A DNA stretch of 64,000 bases from Cristatella mucedo (GCA_009760855.2 WPIO01000015.1:1648501-1712500); one strand, 5' to 3'; numbered from the stretch's first letter, positions 22,572 through 35,395 are shown. The notes: a model not told the origin generated them from the letters alone. A program made the numbers and translations.

Positions 22572-24009
22572 CTGCAATCACAAAACACGGCAGTGTGGAT
22601 GAAAAGATTAATAAAGTGTGATTTCGATGACTTTGCTTAACGAGCAATGATGCATCACGCAGACTCTCCTGCCAGTTGGCAGCACTTTTTGGAAACCTCA
22701 TGGCTACCATTTATCCCCAATCCAAATATCAAACACGTGCTACCATGATTTGTTCACCGACTAATGAAACGATGCTACCTGTAAACAGATTTGTTGCTAG
22801 CACCCTATGTATCAAGAGTCCCTCACCTTATTCACGAGGCAACCAGGACGTGCTACAAGCATGAAGGTGCTGCCGTGCAATGCAGTAAATGTGCCATCAC
22901 TCTTTCGTCCATGTCTGCTGCAGCTAACTAGATCGTCTAACTCGGGCAAATGATTAATGGAGGGAGCTATAACTTTTACAGCAGTCAACCACTGACAGCG
23001 AAAAGTAATCGCTTACTTGACAGTAGACATCACAAATGCAGGCAGACAAGCAGGCAGACAAGCAGGCAGACCAGGGGGACTGAACGTGTATGATGCAGCA
23101 GCTGTTGGAACCACCAAACCAGCAAGCTTCTACAGCAAAACGGCTAGTGATGGAAGGCAATCAAGCTACAACAAAACGATCGTCAAGTGACAGAAAAGCT
23201 GTTCTTACTCATGCGAGAACACTTGCCTCAAACGAATTTAATCTCACAGGTGCACAAGCATACTGCCAACGGGAGGGGGCGGCAAAAGTCGAATCTTAGC
23301 CTGCATGGCCAATCACACAGCGCCAAACTCAAAGGCAAGATGCCCCTCTCCGACTTTGGCCCCACTTGGGTCGGTCGAATGGGCTGTGTTAGGCAGCCTA
23401 GTTAGTCGACATGCATTTTCTTCGCCCCTTCTCTTGATTGGCTACGTCTGGCAAGGTCTAGATATGTCTGAATCCTTGGCTTAATCCTTGCAACACCTAT
23501 AGACGGCCTGAAGGGGCATGAAGCATGGCTTGCTTCCTGGTACATCCATTTTGGCAGTCTATGTGGGGGGTCAGGGTTCCCCTTCATATTCCCTAAGGCG
23601 AAACGCTTTTTTTAGCTCATGCTCCACTTTTGTGGGAATTCTAGTGGCTGCAAGTTGGCAGGCCTCGAGCCAGTTGTCTCAGATACAAGCTGTGAGAGAT
23701 GCCCGAGTGCTGACTCAGAGTGCAGCATACAGGCATCGATCTGCGAGCTTTTCAGCCAAAGGCTTTACGGATCTAGCTTGCTGCGAGTGTCCCCCGGCTG
23801 AATTTTGATGTCAAATCACACAGCACAATTCTGCTCACTGCTGTTTAGCACCATTCCTATGGGGGGGAGGGTCGTGGAAATTGGTACGACCTTTCTAATC
23901 TAGGACATGGATTACTTATTTTGCACAACCTCGATGGGGTGCAATATCACCATTTTGAGATTGATCCCATCTACCAACTGAGCCAATGTTGATCAAAATG
24001 TTGATATTG
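22572..24009. other. intron sequence, short tandem repeat
   Basis: Near 23037-23070 there is a tandem of GCAGGCAGACAA-like units (about three copies). Otherwise only short frames without splice support. Confidence 0.35.
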
Positions 24010-24835
24010 GTTTGCACAGAATCTGGGTGTCCTCTCTGACGACTGCCTAAATTGTGAAAGTTTCATTAAGAAGACTGCCTCCACACCTAGAAATCATGCC
24101 TGATCTCGTCAGATCTATATCTAAGATTAGGGACTGTCAACCACAGTGGCTTCTAAACAACTTCTCCAGCTCCCTGGTTCTGTCCAGGAAAGATTATTGC
24201 AATTCCATTTTGGCTAGCCTACCAAAAAAGACATTAGGCCACATCAGCTTACGATGATAATAGCTGCAAGGCTAGTTAACAAGTCTTAGAGATTCACCCA
24301 AGTGTCTCCTTTGCTGAAGGGGTTACGATGGCTCTCTGTCGATCGACGGATGCAGAGCAAAAATTTTAAACTGCCCCATAAGGCCCTGTGTAGCCTTGCT
24401 TCTTCAAACCAAGCTGAACTGCTGTACCAGTTTCAGCTTCCTCGTGCCCTCAGATCCTCAATGGACAATAAATTAGTTGTTCCATTCTTGCGATTAAAGG
24501 CCGTTGGCAGCAGAAGCATTTTCTCTGCAGGTTCTACACTGGGAACTCGCTTCCACAAATTTTTGGCAACAACATCCATTCTCCTCCTACCGACTGTGGC
24601 ACATCCTTTCCAGCTACCTTGAGCTGCTACTTTCATGCTACTCACTTCCTCGACTGCCTTCCTGATGTAGCTATGCTTCTCAATTTCTCTTTGCTGCATG
24701 AGACAAGTCTGTTGGCTACCATATGCATGCCTAAAGCCGGGCGGTATTTGTGTTTGGTATAGATAACTCTCCTGGGTAACACCTACTTAGTCTTTGTGGC
24801 ATTATGGATTTACAAGATACATACATACCTGTTCT
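24010..24835 (+). repeat. LINE-B 3' end
   Basis: Broken frames give NLGVLSDDCL, FIKKTAS, the DYCNSILASLPKK-type block (24190-24230), VSPLLKGLRWLSVDRRMQSK (24300-24360) and the LRSSMDNKLVVPFLRLKAVG block, ending in TIRM-like codons. The 3' tail is TTACAAGATACATACATAC. Same family as 29.6, 46.8, 53.9 and 56.5 kb. Confidence 0.8.
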
Positions 24836-25350
24836 ACCTCTTTGTTCCTCCAGTGAGCTCTCGTAATACTCCTCGGCATCCAGTAATGGCACAGTTCCTT
24901 GCCCTAAATTGAAATCTTTAAATGATCAGGCTTTCACTTCGCAAGCCCCGAAAGCCCGGAACCCGCTTCCGGCTCCTGTCAACGCCAGTATCGACTTTGC
25001 ATAATTTAAGTCTTACCTAAATACGAACATGCCTCTGCTCACCTTTCTCTGCTGCTCCAACGAACTTTGTTATACGAATGTTATTCCTGCATACCTTTGG
25101 TGCTCACCTGACAACATGATTGAGTGCATGCTGTGTTACTAAACTGAGGTCCTACTAACCAGCTGCCCAAAGCAGCGGCATCTCGTGTGCTTCTGCATGT
25201 TGGCCTGTGCATGATATTTGGGCATGTCAGTATAAACGTGATAACTTGCCTGTCATTAAATCTTTATTATCGCTTCTCTAACAGCGAGTGGTGAAGCCCC
25301 TGGGTAGAAACCTGGTTCACTTAAGGTGTTATGCAATAGCTTCATTATCG
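24836..25350 (+). repeat. LINE-C 3' end, old copy
   Basis: Decayed ORF2 C-terminus (KLKSLNDQAFTSQAPKAR near 24905-24960, then FKSYLNTNMPLL) and a 3' UTR ending in GCGAGTGGTGAAGCCCCTGG-type sequence, a diverged stem-loop tail. The same family recurs at 54590-55450. Confidence 0.6.
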
Positions 25351-25354
25351 TCTT

Positions 25355-25785
25355 TAGTGGGCTTGTGGCATTTACTGTCAGATATCTCAGATCTCTAGCT
25401 TCTGCCTACTTATCTATAATAGTCCCTAATCGTGGTTCCCGTTGCAGCACCTACTTCTCCAATTTCTTTCATTTAGCTGCACCTTTAACTAACCTTAAAC
25501 CTGACATTCACTTCGTACGTTCCAAAGTGGGGAGCTCACTCCCGACTGTTGCCACGATATACAAGGACTTGAAATTTAAAAGAAAGCTGAACAATCAACT
25601 GTTCCTCGCAGCATTTGCAGGGTCCGTGTGAGTTTCCTTTGCAGGAAAAACAGTGCTGAAGTTGGTCACGTTATCACACAACAATCGATGTGTTTTCATT
25701 CGAGCATATGTAAAGCACCTTGACAGAAATATAGTTCCCTTCGTGTGGTGTGGACATGTTTCAATACTATTAGTGATAGTAATAA
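25355..25785 (+). repeat. LINE-A-related 3' end
   Basis: The frame 25326-25631 ends with LASAYLSIIVPNRGSRCSTY and KVGSSLPTVATIYKDLKFKR then LFLAAFAGSV, the standard ORF2 C-terminus. The 3' UTR has AAAGCACCTTGACAGAAATA at about 25712. It is more diverged than the 38.9 kb copy. Confidence 0.75.
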
Positions 25786-26208
25786 AAAAGTAATGGAATG
25801 AAGGAACCTAAATGTGAGAGGCAAAACCTTAAAGTTGATAGCAGGGAGGTTGTTACCTTGCGAGTGGACTCTCTAAAGCGATCTGCTAGATCACCACGAT
25901 CACCACGGTAAGGAGCTAGCCTGTGAGCAATTAAGGAGATGGTTAATAGCAGACATCAGCACTTTTGGATTGTGCAGCTGTGAGTCGACAATTTTTTTTA
26001 TAGAAGCTAGTCTTGGCCTTTGCTTATAGATTGGTCTGACCTACAGTATTTATTGATTCCTGGCGCCTTAGAGTGCATCAAATTCTTGAATCTCTCTTGC
26101 AGCATGATTTGCTGAAATTTGCATTTGCATGGTAACACACTTTTGCAAATTAAATAACGATATAACAGACTTACTAGTTATTTATAATTAATTAATTAGA
26201 ATTACTTA

Positions 26209-26700
26209 CAGATCTGCATTGACTCCCCATCAAACAATATATCGACTTCAACTTTCAGCCACTCACTTTCGGCCTCTTCTTTCTCTTGCTCCATCAGCTT
26301 AACTATTGGAATTACTTCCTAATCAGTCTTTCCACCGTACCATTAGGTCGTCTTACTCAATCCGTTTAGCTGGGAACATAATAGACCTCAAATCCATTAG
26401 AAACAGCCTTAATCAGCTCTTAATCTTCCCAAAGCCCAGAACTCACTCCCGATGGATATCACAACGTCCCCTGACTTTAAATTATAAGAATGCTAAAGGC
26501 TCACCTATTCCTCAAAGCATTCACTGCGGCCGCGAGAATTTTCTTTTAAATGCTGCCTGTGCATGCTGACAGTGTGCTTGTAGTCACTAACCAATTGACA
26601 GGCTTCCTTTCTTACACAAGTATGTACAGTGCCTATACAGGGATTTGGCCGGATTGTCACATATACAAATGTCTTAAAAATAATTATTATAAGAAATATT
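26209..26700 (+). repeat. LINE-A-related 3' end, strongly decayed
   Basis: Contains the LHWLPIKQ-like start, PKAWNSLP-like remnant (CCCAAAGCCCAGAACTCACT) and TGCATGCTGACAGTGTGC of the 3' UTR, ending at an AT-rich ATAATTATTATA. Confidence 0.65.
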
Positions 26701-26769
26701 AAAATAAAGACCCCATTTTAATATTAGGTACAAAAAACCTTACTCGTTTGTCTTATTTCCCTCCATTTT

Positions 26770-26930
26770 AACCCAGGGGTAAGGTGCTCGCTCTAAATGA
26801 TCCAGGTCGTGAGTTCGAGCCATTTAGTGGCGATCCGTTACTGCCCAATGCATGTGGTGGGGGATAGCAGTTAAGGCTCTTCTACAACTATGCAAATGAA
26901 GCTGTTGAATCAGCTACATTTATCGCTTAG
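26770..26930 (+). repeat. SINE-2 copy
   Basis: GGGGTAAGGTGCTCGCTCTA head, GAGTTCGAGCC B box, GGCGATCCGTTACTGCC body and GGCTCTTCTACAACTATGCA tail with GCTGTTGAATCAGCTA. Confidence 0.65.
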
Positions 26931-27194
26931 GTATAGATTTACCGGCTGGCTGCCTAGCGGTTTTGATTTCGCATATTCTCTTCTAAGCCGACAGAAAACG
27001 AGTGATGTTAGAAGTATGCACATGCCACGATAAGCAGTCTGTAGAGTAAATTTGTCAAAAAGGAAACAACATATCATTAAGGGCACAGTGTTTGCATTAG
27101 AAGTCAATTTTTCACTATCCATCGCCACAGAATGTGCCCGGTATATTCTTTTTAACTTTTTCTGTGAAAATACTTTTAGTCTAATCACGCAAAT

Positions 27195-27525
27195 AAAAAA
27201 ATTAACCTGTATAGCACCCACAGAGAACTTTATCTCTGTACAGGCACTTTACTCATGCCGTAAGTCTCAAGTTCACGGCCAGCAAAAGAGTGTACCTTAC
27301 TCCTGCTCCAAGTTTTGCTTAAATTCAGTCACTCGTCTATGCAACACTGGATCTCATCTTTCAAAAGTCACCGTACAGCCTATTTCGAGGTGTTAACAAT
27401 ATAATTAATGACAACAATAATAGTAAGTCGTTTACAGCCCTATAAGAGAGCTTGATCTCCATCCAGGCAATTTATAACTCCCTGAAAGAGAATCAGTACC
27501 CAAAGATCATGCATAATATGAAGCA
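27195..27525 (-). repeat. two LINE-A/SINE-1 type tails, minus orientation
   Basis: Stem-loop tails in minus orientation at 27205-27256 (TATAGCACCCACAGAGAACT...CAGGCACTTT) and 27430-27475 (AGCCCTATAAGAGAGCTTGA...CAGGCAATTTA), each preceded by AT-rich repeats. Confidence 0.5.
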
Positions 27526-27959
27526 TACACAAGTAACCAACTCTCATGCTCAACCTCAAATGCAAGCTAAAGCAAACATGAAGACACTCCCCACCAACGG
27601 TTAGTAAGCCTTCTGGCAAGTAACATTGACTTAATAATGCACAGTTCGGCACACAATCATACAATCAGACCCGAATAAAAAAGACTAGTAGGAGGCTAGG
27701 ACACTCTTAGACTCGTAATAAGACCCCTGGTTAGTAATACATGTGCAGGTAATCATGCAAAGCTTGTGCAATTAAAAGGGCTATTTCACCTGGGCGAAAG
27801 GGAAGCTGTCGGAAACAGATGAACCTCTTGAGCTGAAACTTAACGGATGCATGGCTGTTGCTGGTAGCTACTGCACCCATTGACTAGCTGCTGACAAGCA
27901 GATGGTGCTGCAGGCCGCTGAAGAAGCAAGGAAGTGGCAGCTACACGTTTGACGACAGA

Positions 27960-28200
27960 CCAGACGAGCCATAGAGTTTTGCACCATTACAGGCATGTAA
28001 GGGCACAGGCTATGCGTCCTGAAGAAAGGGAATTGCAATAATCTGGATAAGATGTAACAAACTTATGAGCTAGTTTAGCTGCCCTACTAGAATCTAAGCA
28101 GGCCATAAAATTAGTCACGTTCCTTAACTGAAAGTAGGCCGACTTCACAGTGAAGAAATATGCTCATCCAATGACAAGTCGACGACAAAAGAAAGCTGGA
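27960..28200 (-). repeat. LINE-A-related fragment
   Basis: Matches the minus-strand LINE-A region 18420-18590 in order: the TCTAAGCAGGCC and AAAGTAGGCCGACTTCACAG motifs and the following CCAATGACAAG. No tail is attached. Confidence 0.45.
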
Positions 28201-29580
28201 TGCTGCTATGTCTACATATGAAAAGCAACATCATGGGTGTGCATTGCCTCTTTCGAGGCAATAGATCGAGAAAGAATCGTAAAGGCTCCGTGAAACTCAG
28301 CGAGTAGTTCAACGCACCAGTTCAACAAGTAATACTGACGGCATTTCTGTCGGATGTAAATGATTTTCGGGAAAGGAAAACTTTCATTCGTCTGCCGATC
28401 GCTGGGAATTGTCTTCAGAAGATTCTGGCTCTAGGAACCTGCTGAAAAATCGAAGGAAACTAGAGTTATGAAGTTCCTGTAGCCTTTATTACTAAGAATG
28501 TCATTTGTCCCATCGAAAATTACTGGTCATTGCTATGAGTTCCACGAGTACCTTTGCGATGGATTGTCGAGTATCTCCTGCCAAAAAGGAAATTGGCTTG
28601 ACACGGGCAGAGTTATATCGACCGACGAAAGAATTGCGAACAAACCAAGGCATCAAAATATGTTCAAACTGGTCATACAGCAACGAGGGCGATAGAGATA
28701 ACTGCTTGCAGAGGTCTAGAGATCATTCATAGAATTTCAAGAGAGTGAATTGGTTTTCTTCAGACTAAGGCTGCTGCCTCAGGTTGCTTCAAGGCAGCAC
28801 GTCTTCTGACAAGCATATCAAGAATATGTCCTTAATACAGTAGATAGTGTAGATTCCGGTCGATAGTCTAGGCACTATCAAAGGTCCTTAGTCATCTCAC
28901 AATTCAGGCCATCAGTCCAGCAGCTATGCTGGGTTTGAATAGCTTTAAAATACTCGCAATCGCCTGGGCATTATCTGGGCCGGATTAACACTACAAGACT
29001 GTGAACTGGTCTGTTTGTAAGGCCGGAATGATTCACCAGCCTAGCTAGCGTTTGGCACACCGGTAAGTAGCTCATACAGCTAGCTACCACAGGTAGTTGG
29101 CAGCTGAGGCAGCAGAAGAAATGTGGTTAACGCCATGATTTAAGCAGCTGATACCATGATTTAGGCAGCTGATTTATACCTGCACATGTCATAGGCTGCC
29201 ATCTCTCAATAAGCCTACCCATCACCGACTTCGATAAAAGACTGCCACTAAACTATCCAAGATTATAAGAAACTGGCCAATGAGATGGTGTCTTGCATCT
29301 GCAAATAGTCTGGATAACAGCCCTATCCTCGTCACGGTTTGGTGGCTTCCGAAGCAACATGGGTAGGTTTACTGCAAACGTTATGCATGGAAGTCCCACG
29401 GACCCACTCAAGAGGACTTGGTAAAGCACCTACATGGGGTGGCAGTGGCAATAACCATTGTAGTCTACTGGAAACTCTGCCGATGTACGGTCTACTAGCA
29501 ACCTCCTCTTAGGAGACCAACGTGCAGCTGGAAAAAGAGACTTTGGAGATCTAATTGGTGGTGCCGAAGTATGACCAACA
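28201..29580. other. intron sequence, nothing assigned
   Basis: Both strands are open around 28500-28730, but without splice signals that match the gene model or a recognisable family. The rest has only short frames. Confidence 0.3.
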
Positions 29581-29584
29581 TCAA

Positions 29585-30395
29585 GTGCTCATAATTTACT
29601 GTGAGTGTCCTCTTTGAGGACTGCTTGAGGTTTCGATGTTTCATTCTGAAGACTGCTATCGCACGTAATCACTGTGTTTGATCTCTTTTCAGGATTAGTG
29701 ACATAAACGGCAGTGGCTTGCTAAAGATCTTACTAGCATCCTGGTTCTGTCGGGACAAGATTACAGTAATTCAATTTTGGCCAGGCTACTGATAAAAACC
29801 CATTCGGCATCTACAGCTGGAGATGAATATGGCTGCAAGTTTGCATATAATTCCAAGGGATTTAGCCATTTGTCTCCTCCGTTGAGGGAACTGCGATGGC
29901 TCCTGGTTGATCAACAGATCAACGGAGAGCAAAAGTTTTGTTCTGATCCAAAGGTCACCATGGCTTAGCTCCTTCAATACTAGCTGAAATTCAGCATTAT
30001 CCTCATCGTGCCCTTAGGTTGCCTCTGGGCACTAAATTAGCTGTTTCATTCCTATGCATAAAGATAGTTAGTGACAGGAGCTTTTGCTCTGCCAGTCCGA
30101 GACTGTGAAATTCGCTTCCACAATTCTCAAGCAACAGCATCTATTCTCCTGCAGCCGATAGTGGTGAGAAATCCTTTCCAGCTGTTCTGAGCTGCGTTTT
30201 CCATACTATTCACTTCCTTGACTGCCCTCCTGACTCACCTATGCTTCTCTATTTCTCTTTGTCGCTTGAGATGAAATCTGTTGGCTACCTTATGCATACC
30301 GAAAGCTGCTTATGCTTTGAGTGCATTACAAAGTGTAGCACCGATTTAGTCTTTGTAGCTTTGTGATCGGAGTTACCGACACAAAGATACACAGA
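29585..30395 (+). repeat. LINE-B 3' end
   Basis: Starts with the VSVLFEDCLRF-type block, contains the SHLSPPLRELRWLLVDQQIN block at 29860-29930 and the SFPQFSSNSIYSPAADSGEKSF-like C-terminus (30110-30180). It ends in the GATACACAGATAC tail at about 30395. Multiple stops. Confidence 0.8.
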
Positions 30396-31250
30396 TACGT
30401 GGCCACTCACAGCTCACCTTGCCATCATGGTGTGCAAGGTCTCGTGGCTCCCGAGCTGCCTCAGGCTGATCGTTTGGGTGCTGCCGTACTAAAAGAAGTC
30501 GAACAATGAATAGCTTTACCCCTTTCGTACCGAAACTCTAATTTCATGGCATGCAGGCACACAACTCAAAGGTACTGCAAACGTAGCTGTATCATCGATG
30601 CATGGAACAATGAAGTATAAGTAAGAGACATGCATGACAAACATATAAGCAACGCAGTAAAGCTCTCTCTGAACCAATGCTCTTTCACCATTCAAGTATC
30701 ATATAGCTCTCATCCTTTAGATTTTCTAAGAAATTCCCTTTCCAGCCATCTGCTTCTGCCAACTTCTGTCTGCATGCATGCAGCTGATTGTGTCAAATTT
30801 TTTAATCACAGTGACCTAATTTAATGCTTGCTTATGTTTCCATCCTTCTTGGCTTTCACACAAGTCGAGTCATAAAATGCCAGGGAATTTTAAACTGGCA
30901 GTCTAGTCTTTACTAAGCCCGCGAGTGGAATGGCATTCTATCGGCTCCCCACGTTCTCTTCCTACTCTGTCGTGTGCCACTACTCAGCACTTATGCTGTC
31001 CAGCCAATAGTCTGTGGGTAGCGATTGCTTATTTTGGATTGACTAGAACTGGTCGCTCTTGATCTGGACAATATCTCGCCGTGTGTATGCAGCCAGAATC
31101 TTACATGGCATGCATTAGGCACTCGGACGGTGGTTTTAGGCAATTTCTCCACCAGAACTTTGTATATTTGCCCTAAGAGATCTAAATATTATCTAGGCAC
31201 GTTAGATACGATGGAAAGGAGCTGGTCAATTAGATAGGTCAAACAATCTC
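30396..31250. other. intron sequence, nothing assigned
   Basis: No exon, repeat family or structured element recognised. Confidence 0.25.
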
Positions 31251-31545
31251 AAGGGAACATGAGAACTGAAGGCCTCAAAGGAATTTAAAGTTGGTTAGGG
31301 GCACATCTATACGAATTGAACAAGAGGAGCAGGTGGTACGATGCAAAGCATTATTAGGAAGTATTTCAGATAGGTAGGCTGGAGCAAGAGAACGGAGAGA
31401 CTTAAAAGTGAGTGGTGGAACCTTGAAGTCGATACACTGCTTGATAGGGAACCTGTGCAGGTCGGTAAAAAGTGATCAATCAATATGAAAGTCTCGCCGT
31501 TCATGACACACAAGCCTAGCTTTATAAGCCATAAATAATGACGTA
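31251..31545 (-). repeat. LINE-A 3' coding fragment
   Basis: On the minus strand this reads LPTCTGSLSS...VSTSRFHHSLLSLSVLLLQPTYLKYF, the LSVLSLLLQPTYL-type version of the LAPAYLSELLP block, and the upstream cDNA-like segment GGTTCCCTATCAAGCAGTGT (complement near 31430-31450). It lacks the tail. Confidence 0.6.
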
Positions 31546-32840
31546 TTTCGTTTTCATTTTCGTGAGCAGTTTGCACGAGATTGTAGCCATAATGAGGGCT
31601 TCGGCAATTCTCAGATGTCGCCTGATTTGACTTTCGTTGGCTCAGAGTATCATCAAAACTGCAGCTACATTTATTTCGGGAGATTAAGGTATTCGTTTTC
31701 GGTATTGGTGCCCCTCCTGGGTCGGCAGAGAAATGACGGTGGGTGTTGACCTTCTTGGGTCAGTCTCTCGAAGGTTGCTCAATGGCGATAATCTTCCCTA
31801 ATTCGTCACTGGCATTGCATCTCTCTAGGATCGTTCAATAGCGATAATCGTTCAGAGATGAATTCTTTCTTCGTATTACATATTCCATCGGAGTACATAT
31901 CGTTTAGTCGAGCATTCGATTGTAATGAAACAGCAGAAGTCATAGGCGGAGGCGAATTTTTCATGAGAACTACGATACGCCTTACTCAATAGGAGTGACC
32001 AGCTATGCAATTTGAAGTGGCCGATGTCTCGTACTTTTCGTTTGCTACAATCTGAACCAGTCTTACTATCTGTTTACGTCTTCTCGAGTCTATCAATCGA
32101 CGCTAAAGGGCGGCAATCCCTAGCTTCCTAACGAGCGGCCGTACTGACACACGTGGCTGCATTACTTTCCAAATGCGAAACCAGTCTTGACTTCCGCAGC
32201 TTCTGCAGCAAAGCTATCGGTCTAGCAAAGGTCTTGGTCTAGGATCAGTGCAGCAAAGCTATCTCCAAGTTCTCCACTTTTCTTCTCTGTGAGATGACGT
32301 GGTCTCACATGGTCCGGTTCGGGTAAATCGATGCGGTGGCATGAGAAGTGTCACTTGACCATGACACGATGACAACAATATTGACGCTGCTGCTCAATGG
32401 CAGCTACCGACGGATGGTAGCAGGCGGTAAAGGGCAGGCCAAGACAAGTCTGTGACTCTTATCGGCTAGCGGCATAGCTAGCGACAGATGGAGCTATCAG
32501 GAGAGACTGCAGACGGTGCTACCGGCTTCAGGAGAGCATCTCCAGCCAGCGTGATGCCGACTTCAAGCTCACTTTAATGCAGAAGGTCTGGAGGCAAACA
32601 GGCTCAACTGAGGCTGCAACATTCGATATTCGATACGAGGGTATGAGCCACTAACTATCCGAGGATGGCCGTGCATTGTAAAAGATAGTGCAATACCCGC
32701 GATTATGAATTATGCACTTAGCCCTTGACCGGGATATTGGACTATTAGCTTGGCTGCAGACTTTGAATTCAAAACCACTGATGAAATAGATGCGATACAA
32801 ATAATTCATTTGTATAACACCCTAAGAGAACTACTCTTCG
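31546..32840. other. intron sequence, nothing assigned
   Basis: Near 31770-31850 a GGCGATAATC(T/G)T-like motif is repeated twice (31785 and 31832). The GC-rich part 32360-32600 has a possible tiny exon but no usable frame. Confidence 0.25.
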
Positions 32841-32844
32841 AAAC

Positions 32845-33070
32845 TAAATAATGATAAAAACGAACTGCTGCTCATAGGACACCTTCAGCGTGTGGCTAGA
32901 TTAAAAGGCTTTGCTCTTCTAATAGGTGACGCTGTTGTGTGACCATCACCGCGTGCTCGAAATTTAGGTGTCGCTTTCGACAGCAGCCTCAATATTAAAA
33001 GCTTCATTCAGAAGACTGCTTCTACTGCTAGCCATCCCGTCCGATCCCTACCCAAGATTAAGAGCTGCCC
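32845..33070 (+). repeat. LINE-B fragment (after the RT)
   Basis: The frame reads NDKNELLLIGHLQRVARLKG, FALLIGDAVV, stop, PSPRARNLGVAFDSSLN and IKSFIQKTAST. This is the segment following the YADD box in CR1/L2 elements. It matches 47850-48195 (minus) and 59200-59390. Confidence 0.8.
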
Positions 33071-33079
33071 TTGACATCG

Positions 33080-33924
33080 GTCGTCAAAAGCCAGCGCCTT
33101 AATCACGTGGCCAAACCAGAGCGGCGACAAGCCGAGGTTTATGAGCAACGCGACATATGGCAATGTAGATTATTGAATGACTCACGACATGGCCAGTATA
33201 TAAGGCTTAAGCCTGACCGAAGTTCATCACTTGAAGCAAGGGTCTGCCAGTCGATGAGTCATAGCACCTGCCTTCTCTCCACAGAAAACGCCTCTTCCCT
33301 CCGGATGTCAAACGTTCGCGTCGGCAGCAGGAAAGGCCTGGATCTTACCGGGTAGTCGGGGGGGAGGCAGAGCAGTCATGTGACTTATAGAGGGGCCTTG
33401 CCACTTTTCACTTTCAAGTTGATAGTTTATTTTGCGTTCGTAGTTAATGCTTACTTAAAAGTTAAAACATAGTAACACTTATATTTCACGTTATTTAATT
33501 TCTCGATCAAAGAAGAAGACGGTACATTTTGAGGCTCACGAAAACTTTGATCAATTTATCGTAATCAAGCTCAGCACTTTACATAAATTTGACGAATATC
33601 TTTGATAATCCACAAAGCGTGTACACACTGTAGTAAAGTGTAAATAGGATTTGATGAGCTTCAATTTAGAGAAACTGCACTTTACGCTTGATATGCTGAC
33701 AGGCATTGATAGGATGATTCACACAGCGACCTTCACATTTGAAAAATCTCTGCTAGGCCAGATTTCAGATTATAATCCACCACATCAGAGACTCTGCTGC
33801 ACTTGGGTAAGAGTAAATGCGAAAGTGACTGAAGCTCTTCTACCAGCTCCGTCTTCTCGATGTTCAGCATAGCAACTTCGCCTTAGGCATGTGCTGATAG
33901 TGCAGTGGATACAAATGCACAATG
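33080..33924. other. gap between LINE remnants
   Basis: The frame 33071-33355 may belong to a retroelement linker but cannot be assigned. 33420-33650 is AT-rich with no feature. Confidence 0.25.
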
Positions 33925-34410
33925 TTCCAGAAATCTTGCAAAAGGATGCAAAGCATTCCGTGTGCATGCTCAACATGACAAACCGTTCACTAAGGGAGAA
34001 GGGAGCCGATTCTCAGCCGCCACTTTGATCCAACCGGATCAGCTGCATGCTGCCTCTGTCAGAGCGAGAGGAAACTCTACCTCACGTGCCGTGCCATTGC
34101 AGTTCGGTAATGCCAATGGTCAAGGCCAGGCATGACTTTGTTCTGAACCATTTGTTTTCGGCCCTGCCGGATCACGTGCGGGAGCTGGCAACTATTTACA
34201 GCAGCGTTGAGGTCAGCGACAGCCGTCTACGGTCAGATCTAGTCGTTAATGGCAGGACCGTGGTTATCGAAGGGCGGAGAGCAGCAGCCGTGTTGCCTTT
34301 CGTGGCGATAGGAGCACTTGGGTCATGGTGCCCAGCGAACGACAGTATCGTCGATCGCTCCTTTCGTGAAAAGAAGCGATCGAAAGATCCTTCGGAAGAT
34401 TTGCATCAGA
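33925..34410 (+). mobile_element. remnant of an R2/NeSL-type LINE C-terminus (restriction-like endonuclease)
   Basis: The frame 34047-34415 reads EREETLPHVPCHC, VKARHDFVLNHLFSALPDHV, then RLRSDLVVNGRTVVIEG and FVAIGALGSWCPANDSIV. Late-branching CR1 elements lack this. Elements with a C-terminal restriction-like endonuclease have a Cys/His motif (ET..HV...C), an RH(N/D) helix and a (P/S)DLVV...VVIE core resembling PD-(D/E)xK. Here the first Cys pair is incomplete and the Pro of the PD motif is Ser. Upstream (33905-34040) the frame HAQHDKPFTKGEGSRFS is compatible with the preceding segment. No RT domain is left. Confidence 0.5.
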
Positions 34411-34865
34411 AATGAGATTGTGGGCTGCGATCAGATTGGGGCCGGCGGTTCGAGAGACATTTTTTTCGGTGAAGGTGGCCTGAGGGGGGGGGGTTCGGCA
34501 AAACCACCACCGAGCCCGCGGAAGAGGACATTCACATACCCATGACTATGTAAACACTTCATACAACAGTCTTGAAAATAAATATCTGAGCACGAGCTGC
34601 TGTAAGCTTGTAAGCAAGTCTGTCGGAATTCACCGGCAATATCGACTGTAATATACAGGTTATTCATGTGCTTTTTTCTAGCACTGTGTTGCTGCAAGTG
34701 CTGCTGAGCACTATGTCGTTACCGTTGGGCTTATTTCGAGCTTCAGGTCTCAAGAGATGGCAGGCGTTTTGCCACTACTCAAACGTTGAGGGTTTTTCGG
34801 ACATAGCAACACAGAGAACAATTCACAAAGACCCAGAAAATGCCACGAGGAACAGTTCTACATAA

Positions 34866-35200
34866 TATATATGCATAATTCATTTGCATAGCACCCTATG
34901 AGACTCAATCTTCGTCCAGGAGCTTACATGTGTGGAAGGGCTCGAGCCCATGCTTTTAAAATGTAACCATGTCAGGGTAGGTCGATCGTAATGTAGCTGG
35001 AGTGAGTTTCAGGCTTTGAAAGCTCACGAACTGAAGGCACGGTCTCCAAAGCATTTGATGTTGGCTAACGGCCCAGCTAAACGACTCAAATCAGCCGAGC
35101 AGGTACGATGAAAGGCCCAGCCTGAGAAGAAAATATTTTTGATTTTTGGTAGGCAGGAGCAAGAGAGTGAAAGACACCTGTAGCTCGCAGTGGCATTTGT
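34866..35200 (-). repeat. SINE-1 tail plus LINE-A-related fragment
   Basis: 34870-34960 carries the complement of a stem-loop tail (GCATAGCACCCTATGAGACT) and a GGGCTCGAGCCC B box. From 34975 the sequence follows the LINE-A 3' coding region in minus orientation (GAGTTTCAGGCTTTGAAAGC, GCACGGTCTCCAAAGCATTT). Old and shortened. Confidence 0.5.
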
Positions 35201-35309
35201 CAGTCAAATGACATTATCATGTCACCCCGAAGGCCAAGTGGCTAGTGTCAAGAATTCGGGATGCCAGAGAACACTCTTTCAAATCCTGATGCACTAAAAC
35301 AAAGCCAAG

Positions 35310-35395
35310 GCCGACTGATTTAACAGCCTCATTAATATAGCAGCTGGAGAGCCTTAGCAGGTCTACCACTGACTGCAGCGAGCAACGAGGAATAG
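35310..35395 (-). repeat. SINE-2 fragment
   Basis: The complement of the SINE-2 tail (GATTTAACAGCCTCATTAAT then AGCAGCTGGAGAGCC) and part of the body remain. The head is lost. Confidence 0.4.
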
